A stretch of 64,000 nucleotides of DNA from Roseovarius albus. GTDB taxonomy: Bacteria > Pseudomonadota > Alphaproteobacteria > Rhodobacterales > Rhodobacteraceae. The stretch covers positions 1 to 64,000 of the forward strand of contig NZ_FWFX01000005.1 of assembly GCF_900172335.1 (NCBI RefSeq), written 5' to 3'. Shown in pieces: positions 44,404-54,400 of this stretch. The position numbers were made by a program, and so were the translations under genes. The notes under the pieces are model-generated. The model was given only the letters and a program-made list of their open reading frames with translations. It made no database searches and was not told where the DNA came from. Within the stretch, counting starts at the first letter, position 1, and every line of letters begins with the position of its first letter.

Positions 44404-45953
44404 CAGTAATCCTGATTCAATGCATCAGCTGCAGGGATCTCCCGCTCGCGGCGCGCGATGTAATCCAACAGCGCCTCGTTAATGCCTTCGTCCAGTTTAG
44501 GCTCTTCGTAGGTGTTGAGCAGGTCACGGGTGTATTGCAGCGCCCGTTCGTTCACCTCGACACTGCCTTCAGCCTGCCATTGCTCGATCGAATTGTTATC
44601 GAACAGCTCAGGCATAAAGAACGCGCGCTGAAAGTTTTCGAGCGTATGCGGGTGACCCAGATAGTGTCCGCCAGGGCCCACGTCGCCTACGGCAGCAACT
44701 GCCTCGTCAAAGTCATCCCAACGAATGCCTTCGGCCATTCGGTAAGCCATCGCGCACTGCTCGGCATCGACCACAAACTTCGCCATCGAACAATGCATGC
44801 CAGCCTCGTTCCAGCCGGCCGAGTGCCACATGTAGTTTGTACCCGCCATCTGCAGCGCCATAAGCGTGGTCGCAGATTCGTACCCGGCCTGCGCATCAAA
44901 CGTTTTGGCCCCACCAAGGGTGTTCGAAGAGCGCCACGGCACACCGTAATAGCGCGCCATTTGGCCGATCATCATGTTCATCATGCTGATCTCAGGCGTG
45001 CCTGCCATCGGAGCACCGGATTTCATGCTGACCGTCGAAAGGTAATGGCCATAGATCGCAGGTGCACCTTTGCGGATAACTTGGGTGTAGGCCAATGCAC
45101 TCAATGCTTCGGCATTCAACTGCGCTACAGATGGCGCGACCGAGGCTGGCGTATTGGCACCACCCAATACGAAGGGTGAGCACAACACAGGTTGCTTGCG
45201 CTTACAGAAAGCGCGCATCGCGCCCAGCATGGTTTCATCCCAGACGAGTGGTGAGTTGCCGTTACAGTTACCGGTGACAACTGGATGATCCTCAAGAAAC
45301 TCCTCGCCAAACAGTATGGCACACATATCCATCACATCTTCGGCGTTCTTGGGCGAGGTGGTCATGCCCATGAACATCTTGTCCGAGTGTTTGATCGAAG
45401 AATAGGTGATGTGCAGGTGACGCTGGCTGATCGGATGGTCGTAAGGTTCGACAATATGATGGGCCGAACTGTGCAGCGCAGGCAGCATATGCGCAAGCTT
45501 GTGGAAGTTATTGAGGTCTTCCATCATTGGATTGCGGCGCACATCATTTAGATCGCGCAGGAATGGCGCGCCGGTCATAGGCACAAACACGGCGTTATCC
45601 TTACCGAACGGCAGGTTGTTGGCCGGGTTGCGCGCGTGATAGGTGAAGGTTTCCGGGATCGTCTTGATCAGTTCACGTACAAGACCGCGATCCAGATAGA
45701 CGGTTTCCCCAACAACCTTTGCACCTACCTTTTTCCAATCCTCCAGTGCGACTTCATCGCGGAAGTGGACACCAACGTTTTCCAGAATATGCATCGAGGC
45801 ATTATCAATACGCTCAACCTGCTCCTGATCCATCAGTTCGGTCAGGGGCATCTTGCGCTTTAGACCTGGAAGCATTTTGAAATCGCGCGTCTGGCGTGCG
45901 GTTTTACGCGCACCGCGACCACGGCGGGATTTTCCTACGGCTTCGACGCTCAT
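44403..45953 (-). CDS. MttB-family (non-pyrrolysine) methyltransferase
   Basis: This 516-residue protein is of the trimethylamine methyltransferase superfamily without an in-frame amber codon, so it lacks pyrrolysine. Family segments include [16 protein letters not shown], the [13 protein letters not shown] region, [16 protein letters not shown] and [11 protein letters not shown]. Non-Pyl members demethylate glycine betaine, proline betaine or carnitine to a corrinoid protein. A basic N-terminus (residues 6-27) precedes the fold. In the operon it should remove the first methyl from the betaine, but no corrinoid-binding or methyl-THF transferase gene is in view. Coupled to the ALDH gene by ATGA. 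Confidence 0.87.
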   Translation of the reverse strand: MSVEAVGKSRRGRGARKTARQTRDFKMLPGLKRKMPLTELMDQEQVERIDNASMHILENVGVHFRDEVALEDWKKVGAKVVGETVYLDRGLVRELIKTIPETFTYHARNPANNLPFGKDNAVFVPMTGAPFLRDLNDVRRNPMMEDLNNFHKLAHMLPALHSSAHHIVEPYDHPISQRHLHITYSSIKHSDKMFMGMTTSPKNAEDVMDMCAILFGEEFLEDHPVVTGNCNGNSPLVWDETMLGAMRAFCKRKQPVLCSPFVLGGANTPASVAPSVAQLNAEALSALAYTQVIRKGAPAIYGHYLSTVSMKSGAPMAGTPEISMMNMMIGQMARYYGVPWRSSNTLGGAKTFDAQAGYESATTLMALQMAGTNYMWHSAGWNEAGMHCSMAKFVVDAEQCAMAYRMAEGIRWDDFDEAVAAVGDVGPGGHYLGHPHTLENFQRAFFMPELFDNNSIEQWQAEGSVEVNERALQYTRDLLNTYEEPKLDEGINEALLDYIARREREIPAADALNQDY

Positions 45954-47440
45954 CCTATGTTGTCCCCTTCTTTTGGATCTGTCAGGTCGATCCAGATGGT
46001 TTTCATCTCTGTGAACTGATCATGGGCGTGGATCGAATTGTCACGTCCCCCAAAACCAGATTGCTTGTAGCCACCGAACGGCGTGCTGATGTCGCCCTCA
46101 CCGTAACAATTAACAGTCACTGTTCCGGCCCGAATATCGCGTGCGGCACGGATGGCGCGGCGGACATTTGAAGTAAAGACCGATGCCGCGAGACCATAAT
46201 CAGTGTCATTGGCAACTGCGATGGCTTCCTCTTCCGAGGCCACTTCGATGACTGACAAAACCGGGCCAAAAATCTCTTCGCGGGCTTTGGCATCGTCCTT
46301 GGACACTTCATAAACGGTCGGTGCAACAAAGTTGCCATCGGCCTTTCCACCAACCACGGCCTTACCTTTCAGGTAGCTACTGACCTTTGCGCAATGTTCA
46401 CTGTCAATCAGGGAACCAAGGTGGTTTTGCGGATCCAACGGATCACCAGTTTTCCAATCGCGTATGCGGGCAACGATCCGTTCCATCAGCGCGTCTTTGA
46501 CGGACTTATGGACGATCAGACGCGAGGCTGCAGAACAGTTTTCACCCATATTCCAGAAAGCCGCATTTACAACATGCTCGGCAACATTGTCGAGGTTTTC
46601 AGCATCATCCAGAACCACACAAGGATTCTTGCCTCCGCATTCCAGTGTGACCTTTTTCATGTTGCTGTCTGCAGAGTAGCGCAGGAAGCGTTTGCCGGTT
46701 TCCGTCGAGCCGGTGAAGCTGACCATATCCACGTCGGCATGCATGCCCAAAGGCTCACCCACGCCGGGGCCGTCACCCGGCAACACCTGCAGAACACCGC
46801 GCGGGATGCCCGCCATTTGGGCGACTTCGGCCAGCCGCAAAGCGGTCAGGCTGGTTTGCTCGGCAGGCTTCACGATGACAGAATTGCCTGCCGCGAGTGC
46901 CGGGCCGATTTTCCATGCCATCATCAGCATCGGGAAGTTCCACGGCAAAACAGCCGCCACAACGCCCACCGGTTCACGCACGATCATGGAAATCGCATCG
47001 TCGCCAGCAGGGGCTGTTTGGTCATAGATCTTGTCGATCAGTTCGGCATGCCATTTGATGGTGTGGATGGTTTCCGGAACGTCGATGGTTTCACAATCCA
47101 GGATCGGCTTACCGCTATCAAGGCTTTCCATCACCGCGAATTCACGACGACGGCGCGTGATTAGCTTGCACAGGCGGATCAGAACATCCTTGCGCTCGGA
47201 GGGGTGCAGACGCGACCATTCTCCGCGATCAAAGGCTTCGCGCGCTTTCTGAACGGCAAAGTCAACATCGTCAGCGTTGGCGGTGCTGATCTTGGTGATT
47301 ACATCGCCGGTGGCAGGGTTGATGGTTTCCATCATCGGGCCGGAACCCTTGCGAAACTTACCGTCTACAAACGGGGTGGCTGGAAAATCAATTTCGTCGG
47401 CAATGGCGCCGTATTCTTCACGTGTCAGAAGGTCGGTCAT
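45950..47440 (-). CDS. NAD(P)-dependent aldehyde dehydrogenase
   Basis: This 496-residue ALDH has the catalytic glutamate in VTLECGGKNP, cysteine in MGENCSAASRL and the Rossmann FTGSTETGKR. It resembles PuuC/betaine-aldehyde-type enzymes. In this operon it is a candidate 2-oxoglutarate semialdehyde dehydrogenase (HypE-like step); a formaldehyde or gamma-glutamyl-aminobutyraldehyde role cannot be excluded. It overlaps both neighbours by ATGA. Confidence 0.9.
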   Translation of the reverse strand: MTDLLTREEYGAIADEIDFPATPFVDGKFRKGSGPMMETINPATGDVITKISTANADDVDFAVQKAREAFDRGEWSRLHPSERKDVLIRLCKLITRRRREFAVMESLDSGKPILDCETIDVPETIHTIKWHAELIDKIYDQTAPAGDDAISMIVREPVGVVAAVLPWNFPMLMMAWKIGPALAAGNSVIVKPAEQTSLTALRLAEVAQMAGIPRGVLQVLPGDGPGVGEPLGMHADVDMVSFTGSTETGKRFLRYSADSNMKKVTLECGGKNPCVVLDDAENLDNVAEHVVNAAFWNMGENCSAASRLIVHKSVKDALMERIVARIRDWKTGDPLDPQNHLGSLIDSEHCAKVSSYLKGKAVVGGKADGNFVAPTVYEVSKDDAKAREEIFGPVLSVIEVASEEEAIAVANDTDYGLAASVFTSNVRRAIRAARDIRAGTVTVNCYGEGDISTPFGGYKQSGFGGRDNSIHAHDQFTEMKTIWIDLTDPKEGDNIG

Positions 47441-48345
47441 TTGGCCTCTCCCGTAATCTTGGCAATCGCCGTGTTCATGGTGCGGATCACTTCTTCGAGT
47501 GCGCGCTTGTCGTCTTTGTTCAAAGGTTGGAGAGGTTTACGCGGCGGCCCCGCCTCGATCCCGCGTGTGCCCAAGCCATGCTTGATGCATTGGATGAACT
47601 TACCGCCCTGCTCCAACACGCGCATCAGCGGCATCATGGCCGACATGATAGCGCGGCCCTTGGTGTAGTCACCTTCAACAACACAGGCTTGGTACAGCGC
47701 AACGTGCGCCTCAGGCACAAAGTTCGACCCGGCACATACCCAACCACGCGCGCCCCAGGCAAAGAATTCCAACGCCTGATCATCCATACCACAGAGCAAA
47801 CCCAGATGCGGATAGTCGCGGGCGATCATGTGCAGGCGGTTGATATCGCCCGAGCTTTCCTTAATGCCACAGAAATTTGGCGAACGGCCCAGACGATCCA
47901 GCGTCTCTTCGTCCATGTTCACGCCCATCCGACCGGGGTAGTTATAGAGCATTACCGGCATGTCGACCGCACGGTCGATGGCCAGCGCATGCAGGGCAAC
48001 CTCGCGGCCTGTCGGCACGGCATAGGGGGGCGTGGCGACGAGAATAGCATCCATACCGATATCTTTGGCGGCTTTAGCATATTCGATGCTTTCCTCGGTG
48101 CGAATGGCACCGGTGCCGCCAACCAAGGGCACCCGACCTTTTACCAGGCCTTTGATGTGCTGCATCAACCAGACGCGTTCCTCGAAAGTCTGCGCGTAGT
48201 ATTCGCCTGTCGTTCCGGCCACGATAATGCCGTGCACGCCACCGGAAATCAGCAGCTCAACCGTTTCTGCAAGCTCCTGTTCCTTAACGGTAAAGTCGTC
48301 ATTATAGGGCGTGACGATGGGCGTCCATATCCCTTCAAACTGCAT
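47437..48345 (-). CDS. DapA-superfamily lyase/deaminase
   Basis: This 302-residue class-I aldolase-fold protein has GTTGEYYAQT, the Tyr-containing MLYNYPGRMG and the Schiff-base lysine in FCGIKESSGD. It is not the biosynthetic DapA by context. In hydroxyproline catabolism a DapA relative (HypD) deaminates pyrroline-4-hydroxy-2-carboxylate to 2-oxoglutarate semialdehyde; I propose this role because the ALDH gene follows directly. Confidence 0.87.
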   Translation of the reverse strand: MQFEGIWTPIVTPYNDDFTVKEQELAETVELLISGGVHGIIVAGTTGEYYAQTFEERVWLMQHIKGLVKGRVPLVGGTGAIRTEESIEYAKAAKDIGMDAILVATPPYAVPTGREVALHALAIDRAVDMPVMLYNYPGRMGVNMDEETLDRLGRSPNFCGIKESSGDINRLHMIARDYPHLGLLCGMDDQALEFFAWGARGWVCAGSNFVPEAHVALYQACVVEGDYTKGRAIMSAMMPLMRVLEQGGKFIQCIKHGLGTRGIEAGPPRKPLQPLNKDDKRALEEVIRTMNTAIAKITGEAK

Positions 48346-49033
48346 GTTTCATGTCCTTCATGGCAAATACGTCGATTGGCAGCGGGTCCGGGCTGACGAA
48401 CTGCTCCAGCCGATCGCGGGAGAGATTCCAATGTTCCAATGTGAGTTCGAGCGCCGTTTCGGGCTCTTGTTCTTCGATCGCAAAGATCATTTGATCATGC
48501 TGCTCAATCGCTTTACGCACCCGCTCCTGATCATCCTCGGATTTTGGCCGATAAAACGTCTGACTCATCCGGGTGTGATCAATCAACATGCGGTTCAGGC
48601 TGGGCAGTAGATAAGGGTTTTGTGACATCTCACCGATTTTCCAGTGGAACCGGTGGTTCAGGATTGCCGACTCACCCGCATCGCCAGCTTGCGCTGCGGC
48701 GCGAAAGGCCTGCTGAATGTCTTTCAGGTCACCAATTTGATTGCTGCGGCGGTTTTCAGCGGCAAGTTTTGTGGTGCTAGCATAGATCATCGGAGCAGTC
48801 AGAAAGAACATCCGCATCACAGCCAGATCCATCGACGCCACCTTTGTGCCGCGGTTTTGCTCGCTGCGCAGGTAACCTTCGCCACTCAAACGCTGAAACA
48901 CTTCGCGCATTGGCGTGCGCGAAATGCCGTATTGCTCACACAAGGCAGCTTCATCCAGATCACTGCCGGGGGCAATGTCCAGCGTGAGAATCCGCATGCG
49001 GATGTCTTCGAGGCATTGAGTTTTACGGTCCAT
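48335..49033 (-). CDS. GntR-family regulator (FCD type)
   Basis: This 232-residue regulator has a GntR winged HTH (LDEAALCEQYGISRTPMREVFQRLSGEGYL) and an all-helical FCD ligand domain with the histidine-rich metal/ligand site (HRFHWKIGE, HTRMS, HDQMI). First gene of the nine-gene operon, overlapping the DapA-like gene by 11 bases, so it is probably autoregulated. The candidate operator is at 49064. Confidence 0.9.
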   Translation of the reverse strand: MDRKTQCLEDIRMRILTLDIAPGSDLDEAALCEQYGISRTPMREVFQRLSGEGYLRSEQNRGTKVASMDLAVMRMFFLTAPMIYASTTKLAAENRRSNQIGDLKDIQQAFRAAAQAGDAGESAILNHRFHWKIGEMSQNPYLLPSLNRMLIDHTRMSQTFYRPKSEDDQERVRKAIEQHDQMIFAIEEQEPETALELTLEHWNLSRDRLEQFVSPDPLPIDVFAMKDMKHAV

Positions 49034-49063
49034 GAGTTCATCGAATCCCTTGATTTATACTTT

Positions 49064-49073
49064 ATGTATACAA
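49064..49073. promoter_or_regulatory. Candidate GntR operator ATGTATACAA
   Basis: This near-palindrome (TGTATACA core) lies 30 bases upstream of the GntR start, flanked by a similar half-site (TTTATAC at 49053-49060 and TTGTAT at 49075-49080). FCD-type GntR regulators commonly bind TNGTNNNACNA-like palindromes. A link to the operon is inferred. Confidence 0.45.
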
Positions 49074-49203
49074 TTTGTATTTTTTTGGGAAGCCAAAAAT
49101 TACTCCACCCCTCAAAACTCGTTGTTTGAGGTTTCAGAATTGAAACTCTCGGGCTTCGGGAATTTGTGGTAAAATAGGTATATTTTATTTTGGAGATTTA
49201 GAT

Positions 49204-49521
49204 ATGCTTAGTCCCGTCGCCATTTTGGCGCTCATTTCTGCATTTTTTTATTGTATTGCCATGTTCGCCATGAAGTCTTGGACTGAAACCTCAAGCGTTG
49301 TTTTAGTTTTGGCCATTGGAGCAGCGTTATTAACTGGCGGCGCCTTTGAAATGATGGCGCTAAAGCAAGAAAGGCTTGGTCTGATATATGTGGGCATTCT
49401 AGGTGCCGAGGTCGTGTTCATCGGCTCCGCTTCGCTGGTTCATTTTGAAGAAACCTATTCAACCCGCGAAGTCGCGGGCATGGGTATCGTTTTAATAGGA
49501 ACCGCAATCGCATGGACCTGA
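49204..49521 (+). CDS. Small four-helix membrane protein (SMR/EamA-like)
   Basis: This 105-residue protein is almost entirely hydrophobic, with four predicted helices; the last ends GMGIVLIGTAIAWT, as in EamA/SMR half-transporters. Acidic and polar residues (Trp26, Glu49, Glu79) lie between or in helices. GGAGATTTAGAT precedes the ATG. The substrate is unknown and it stands alone. Confidence 0.65.
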   Translation: MLSPVAILALISAFFYCIAMFAMKSWTETSSVVLVLAIGAALLTGGAFEMMALKQERLGLIYVGILGAEVVFIGSASLVHFEETYSTREVAGMGIVLIGTAIAWT

Positions 49522-49556
49522 AATCAAAGAATTTCGATCAGGCGAAACGACTGAAC

Positions 49557-50378
49557 TTATTCGCAATCGTCCTGCCATTTCTCGATGATGTCCACGGCTT
49601 CTTGAGCCGTTTCGACAAACTTGAAAAGCTCTAGGTCCTCATCAGAGATCGTGCCCGCATCAGCCAGCGCGCCCCAGTTGATGATGCTGCGCCAGAACTC
49701 CTCGCCAAAGAGCAGAAAGGGCACTTTATCCATGCGGTCAGTTTGAATTAGAGTGAGCGCTTCGAACATTTCATCCAACGTGCCAAACCCGCCCGGGAAA
49801 CAACAGATTGCACGGGCGCGCATCAGGAAATGCATCTTGCGGATCGCGAAATAGTGGAAGTTGAAACATAGCCCAGGAGTGACATATTCATTCGGGGCCT
49901 GTTCGTGCGGCAAAACGATATTGAGGCCAATCGAATTGCCACCCGCATCACGCGCCCCACGATTGCCGGCCTCCATTACTCCCGGGCCGCCGCCCGTGGT
50001 CACAACATAGTCGCGCCCATAGCTGAGCATTGATTTTTCGGTCATCAACCGTGCGAACTTACGTGCCTCGTCATAATATTTTGACAGATTGGCCAGCGTT
50101 TCTGTTCTGGCGTCTTTCTTTTTGCTGGGTTCCGGGATACGCGCGCCGCCAAACAGGATCACTGTACTGTTAATGCCGCGCTCATTCAGAATCATCTCAG
50201 GTTTGAGCAGCTCAAGCTGCAAGCGTACGGGGCGCAATTCATCCCGGCACAGGAAATCTTCGTCGGCAAAGGCCAAGCGATAGGCCGGGGCGCGGGTTTG
50301 TGGGGTATCAGGAACCTGCTCGGCTGTATTGCGGTCTAAATGTGCATCGCGAAATCGGCGGGGGCGCTCTTCAGTCAT
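49557..50378 (-). CDS. LOG family protein (cytokinin-type phosphoribohydrolase)
   Basis: This 273-residue protein carries the LOG signatures GGGPGVMEAGNRGA and PGGFGTLDEMFEAL. LOG proteins hydrolyse nucleoside 5'-monophosphates (AMP) to base plus ribose 5-phosphate. The long N-terminal extension (about 70 residues) is typical of the bacterial TIGR00730-like larger class. It is divergent from the dehydratase gene, whose start lies 80 bases away. Confidence 0.9.
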   Translation of the reverse strand: MTEERPRRFRDAHLDRNTAEQVPDTPQTRAPAYRLAFADEDFLCRDELRPVRLQLELLKPEMILNERGINSTVILFGGARIPEPSKKKDARTETLANLSKYYDEARKFARLMTEKSMLSYGRDYVVTTGGGPGVMEAGNRGARDAGGNSIGLNIVLPHEQAPNEYVTPGLCFNFHYFAIRKMHFLMRARAICCFPGGFGTLDEMFEALTLIQTDRMDKVPFLLFGEEFWRSIINWGALADAGTISDEDLELFKFVETAQEAVDIIEKWQDDCE

Positions 50379-50457
50379 GGGTTGCAGATCCTGTATATGT
50401 GTTTTCTACAAGAGGTATAGCTTCCATTTGAGAATGACCAGAAAAAGAGACGTGATT

Positions 50458-51378
50458 ATGAATTGGCAGCAAGAGATCATCGCGGCAAAAACACGGGTCT
50501 CCGGGCATGTCCGGCAAACACCTGTTGTGAAAACAAGCGGTGTTGAAAATCTGGATTCGGTCGAAATTAAGTTGGAGCAACTTCAGCACACTGGCAGTTT
50601 TAAGGCGCGCGGGGCGTTCAATACGTTACTGAGCACACCGGTCCCCGACGCCGGTTTGGTCGCGGCTTCTGGCGGCAATCACGGGGCGGCCGTAGCCTAT
50701 GCCGCAGCCAGTCTGGGGCATAGGGCGCGGATCTATGTGCCGGAAATGGCCGGCCCGGCAAAGATTGATCTGATCCGGCGTTTGGGGGCTGATCTGGTTG
50801 TGGTTTCAGGTGCCTATGCCAATGCGTTGGAGGCGGCGCAGGCTTATGAAGCTGAGACCGGTGCCATGCAGATCCACGCCTACGACGCACCCGCAACTGT
50901 GGCCGGTCAGGGTACCCTGATGGCTGAATGGGAGGAGCAGGGGCTGGAGGCCGATACCGTCTTGATCGCAGTTGGCGGCGGCGGATTGATCGGTGGGGCG
51001 CTGGCGTGGTTGAACGGGCGACGCAAAGTGGTCGCGGTGGAGCCCGAGACGTCCTGCGCATTGCACGCCGCTTTGAAGGCCGGCGAAGCTGTGGATGTAG
51101 AGGTGTCAGGCATTGCCGCGAATGCCTTGGGCGCCCGACGGATCGGAGAGATCTGCCTTGGGTTTGCACAAGAGCACAGCATCGACTCCCTCGTGGTGAG
51201 TGATGTCGCCATTCGTGCAGCGCAGGAGTGGTTGTGGCGCGAAATGCGGCAATTGGTAGAGCCCGCAGGGGCCACGGCCTTGGCCGCCCTAATGGCCAGA
51301 GCGTATCGCTCAGAGCCGGGTGAAAAAGTGGCAATTCTGGTTTGTGGCGGCAATATCGCACCTGATCCTTTGACCTGA
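50458..51378 (+). CDS. Threonine/serine dehydratase-like PLP enzyme
   Basis: This PLP fold-type-II enzyme of about 306 residues has the PLP lysine in [12 protein letters not shown], a [13 protein letters not shown] phosphate-binding block and the glycine loop [13 protein letters not shown]. It resembles catabolic threonine or serine/racemase-type dehydratases, without an ACT domain. The ATG at 50458 starts the family N-terminus; the longer frame from 50329 overlaps the LOG gene and is rejected. Confidence 0.87.
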   Translation: MNWQQEIIAAKTRVSGHVRQTPVVKTSGVENLDSVEIKLEQLQHTGSFKARGAFNTLLSTPVPDAGLVAASGGNHGAAVAYAAASLGHRARIYVPEMAGPAKIDLIRRLGADLVVVSGAYANALEAAQAYEAETGAMQIHAYDAPATVAGQGTLMAEWEEQGLEADTVLIAVGGGGLIGGALAWLNGRRKVVAVEPETSCALHAALKAGEAVDVEVSGIAANALGARRIGEICLGFAQEHSIDSLVVSDVAIRAAQEWLWREMRQLVEPAGATALAALMARAYRSEPGEKVAILVCGGNIAPDPLT

Positions 51379-51494
51379 CGGCAGGTTCAATTGCGTTTTG
51401 CCGCGTTTGCGCTACCAGCCGTCGCATTGCACGTCGTCGCCAAGCGCCTTATAGGCCATGCCAGACAGGATTGAATTCAGCCACGGAGAGCCCG

Positions 51495-52322
51495 ATGTCA
51501 AACGCGCAATTGGAACAAGCCATCGAAGCCGCATGGGATGTGCGGGACACCATCACCCCTGCGACAACGGGTGAGGCCCGTGAGGCAATTTTGGAAACGC
51601 TGAATGCGTTGGATAGCGGCACATTGCGCGTGGCCGAAAAACTGGACGACAACAGCTGGCATGTAAACCAATGGGCGAAAAAAGCAGTTCTGCTGTCCTT
51701 CCGCCTAAATGACATGGCGATCATCGAAGGCGGCCCGGACAACGCCGGTTGGTGGGACAAGGTGCCATCAAAATTTGACGGTTGGGATGCCGATCAATGG
51801 ACCACTGCAGGTTTCCGCGCCGTGCCCGGGTCTATCGTGCGCAGATCGGCCTATATCGCCAAAGGTGTGGTGCTGATGCCATCCTTTGTAAACATTGGCG
51901 CCTACGTCGACGAAGGATCAATGGTTGATGGCTGGGCCACGGTTGGCAGCTGCGCGCAGATCGGTAAAAACGTGCACCTGTCAGGCGGCGTTGGCATCGG
52001 TGGTGTGTTGGAGCCAATGCAAGCTGGGCCCACAATTATCGAAGACAACTGTTTTATCGGCGCGCGCTCTGAGGTGGTTGAAGGCTGCATCGTGCGCGAG
52101 GGATCGGTTCTGGGCATGGGCGTATTCATTGGCCAATCAACCAAAATCGTTGACCGTGAAACCGGTGAGGTTTTCTATGGTGAAGTGCCGCCATATTCGG
52201 TCGTTGTCGCCGGTTCGATGCCAAGCAAAAATAACATCTCGCTTTATTGCGCGGTGATCGTAAAGCGGGTTGATGAAAAAACCCGCTCGAAAACCGGGAT
52301 CAACGAACTGCTGCGCGATTAA
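51495..52322 (+). CDS. dapD: Tetrahydrodipicolinate N-succinyltransferase
   Basis: This 275-residue left-handed beta-helix enzyme catalyses succinyl-CoA plus tetrahydrodipicolinate to N-succinyl-2-amino-6-oxopimelate in lysine biosynthesis. Hexapeptide repeats and the [20 protein letters not shown] and [14 protein letters not shown] blocks are diagnostic. The ATG at 51495 follows CGGAGAG. Its stop overlaps the convergent Hint gene by four bases. Confidence 0.96.
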   Translation: MSNAQLEQAIEAAWDVRDTITPATTGEAREAILETLNALDSGTLRVAEKLDDNSWHVNQWAKKAVLLSFRLNDMAIIEGGPDNAGWWDKVPSKFDGWDADQWTTAGFRAVPGSIVRRSAYIAKGVVLMPSFVNIGAYVDEGSMVDGWATVGSCAQIGKNVHLSGGVGIGGVLEPMQAGPTIIEDNCFIGARSEVVEGCIVREGSVLGMGVFIGQSTKIVDRETGEVFYGEVPPYSVVVAGSMPSKNNISLYCAVIVKRVDEKTRSKTGINELLRD

Positions 52323-53905
52323 TTCATCAGCTTTGAAACAACCGGCGCGGTGATCAACCGCGCCTCTTCTGCGCGCCCTTCTGGGCGCGCAATTGGTCCG
52401 TATCCCAGCGGATCATCGGCCAACTCAGGAAAAAGCGCAAACAGCTCCTCCCTGACTTCCTTATCCATATCCTGGATCACTCTCGGCCCGGGATGAAAGC
52501 TTTCGCTTTCCAGACCCTCCGCTGTAACAATCTCATGTTGATCAAACAACAGGTGAACATAGGTCACATCACCATCGCTGGGGCAGGGACGGATGCTATG
52601 TTCGTTCACCAGGTGTCGCGCCTTGATCAGCACTTCCAACACACCACTGCAAAGCTCGGCGCGCCACCCGCGGATGAGAATACGGTGCTGAGGGGAAACA
52701 TGGATACACCCATGGTTACCCAACGCATTTGTTCCGATTTTAATCGGAGCATAGCGGCCTTGCGCGGGGACCGTTCGTTGCCCAACCCAGCGCACCGGTT
52801 GCAGACCGTGATCTCGGGTTGGAATCAAATCGCCTACGTGAACTTCATCAACCGGACGCGGACCTTGATCTGTATCGATCAAGGTCCCTGCCACAAAGCA
52901 CGGCACCAATTTGTTCAGCGTGACAAAGGCTATGTCGGTATTGCCCGCTGAATCCTCGACTTTGTAGGAGAAGGTGTTGCTACTGTCTTCTGTGCCGTCG
53001 GACTGAACCTCAATGCCGTTTTCGGTCAGGGTGATCAGCTCACCTGACTGCAGGGTGATCTGATCGCCCAACACGACAGGCTGACCGTTGATCTCGGTAA
53101 TCGTCAGCGTGCCGCCTGCACTGCTGCTGTCATTGGCCAGCAGGTCGAACTCGCCGGTGCCGTCGTAGTCGATGACATCATCTTCGGCGACAAGGGCGGT
53201 CTGAACAGAATTTCCTGCGATCAACAGGTTACTGTCGTAATAACCATCGCCTCCGTCCGCGATCCCGATCTTGATGGTATTGACCTCATTCGGCCTGACC
53301 GGGGCCTTGAGGGTCAGCGTGACGGTAAATCCATCCATTTCCGTATTGTACGGATCTGATGAAGCGGGGTTATCAATGTAGAGGTTCTGATTACTTTCGT
53401 CATTGATGTTATTGATGGTGATGTCTCCAGTGCCCACAGTCAGCTGTGCAGGCTCTCCGTTCACCCAAACCCCTACGGCATCGTTAAAACCGGAATTGAC
53501 ATACTCCAAATACTCCTCGGACGAGAAGACAACTTGCATCGTAAGCGTACTGCCCTCAGGCACAAAGGACGCCTCAAATATTGCTGCGTCATAGGTTTTC
53601 TGACCGGAGATATCCTCCAGATCATCATCTCCGGCCTTTTTCTGATTGGTACTGGTTGAGGATTTGACGTTGGCATCACCTTTGCTGTTGGTGATGTCCT
53701 TGGCCTTGCCAGTCGATAGAATGACACCGCTATTCGAGGGCGTGATATCGGGGGCGGCGCTGTCGCCATGGGAAAAGATACCTGAGGCATTGCCAGCACC
53801 CGTATAGCTGGCAGTTTCAATCTTTATGCCATTACCAAAAATTTCCTCTGCCATTTCCATGGCATTGGCTTTGATATCAATCGGCAATTCCGAGGCTGTA
53901 GCCAT
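52319..53905 (-). CDS. Choice-of-anchor-L / Hint domain protein
   Basis: This 528-residue protein has an N-terminal choice-of-anchor-L region (about residues 15-240; [31 protein letters not shown]), a short cadherin-like linker domain (about 240-330; [16 protein letters not shown]) and a C-terminal Hint_2 domain opening [26 protein letters not shown], with histidines at [13 protein letters not shown]. There is no Sec signal; relatives in roseobacters are secreted by type I systems. The Hint part may self-process at its cysteine. No RTX repeats are seen in it. A role in surface or matrix display is likely but unproven. Confidence 0.83.
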   Translation of the reverse strand: MATASELPIDIKANAMEMAEEIFGNGIKIETASYTGAGNASGIFSHGDSAAPDITPSNSGVILSTGKAKDITNSKGDANVKSSTSTNQKKAGDDDLEDISGQKTYDAAIFEASFVPEGSTLTMQVVFSSEEYLEYVNSGFNDAVGVWVNGEPAQLTVGTGDITINNINDESNQNLYIDNPASSDPYNTEMDGFTVTLTLKAPVRPNEVNTIKIGIADGGDGYYDSNLLIAGNSVQTALVAEDDVIDYDGTGEFDLLANDSSSAGGTLTITEINGQPVVLGDQITLQSGELITLTENGIEVQSDGTEDSSNTFSYKVEDSAGNTDIAFVTLNKLVPCFVAGTLIDTDQGPRPVDEVHVGDLIPTRDHGLQPVRWVGQRTVPAQGRYAPIKIGTNALGNHGCIHVSPQHRILIRGWRAELCSGVLEVLIKARHLVNEHSIRPCPSDGDVTYVHLLFDQHEIVTAEGLESESFHPGPRVIQDMDKEVREELFALFPELADDPLGYGPIARPEGRAEEARLITAPVVSKLMN

Positions 53906-54058
53906 TGCGACACTCCGTCTGATGGTGACGAAAACCTAGGGCAAAGGCATTTGTGGCAGGTTTACGGGGAGCCGGAATCTGCTTCAAATTTGAAGAAAAA
54001 GTAGCCTAGATGGCACCTCATGATTGACGCAAACCCTCATCAACGCTAGGTGCGCGGC

Positions 54059-54400
54059 ATGACTCAAGCTCAGAAAAACAGCAAACAGCAGGTTTTCACA
54101 CTCCTGGTGGAAATTGGCCGCAAAGAGGGCGACGGCTTACCCGCCAAAGCGACAGGTGCGGCGCTGGTTGTTTATGCCAGCGGCATTGACGAAGCTGAAG
54201 CGGTGCGAGAGACCGTTGCGATCCTCAAACAAGCGGATACCGCGCCGTTGGATGTGTCAGGTTATGGCACGCTGGACGAGCGCGAAGCCGAAGGGCACGA
54301 CATAAGCGAGGAAGAGCGCGCCTTGATGCAGCGCGCGTTGGATGAAAATGCCGTGATTGTTGCGCAGATGACACCGTTTTACGACGACGCCTCGAACTGA
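54059..54400 (+). CDS. Conserved hypothetical protein
   Basis: This 113-residue soluble acidic protein has VFTLLVEIGRKEGDGLPAKATGAALVVYASG and a C-terminal EEERALMQRALDENAVIVAQMTPFYDD. I do not recognise a named family, though similar small proteins occur in roseobacters. The ATG at 54059 is more likely than the GTG at 54050. It ends at the base before the stop of the convergent channel gene. Confidence 0.6.
   Translation: MTQAQKNSKQQVFTLLVEIGRKEGDGLPAKATGAALVVYASGIDEAEAVRETVAILKQADTAPLDVSGYGTLDEREAEGHDISEEERALMQRALDENAVIVAQMTPFYDDASN

Noticed and set aside
44403-45953. Pyrrolysine-containing MttB
   Set aside because: The frame is continuous with no internal amber codon, so it is the non-pyrrolysine type.
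50618-51427. Long minus-strand frame inside the threonine dehydratase gene
   Set aside because: Its composition is arginine/proline-rich as expected for an antisense shadow of GC-rich coding DNA, and the plus-strand enzyme is well supported.
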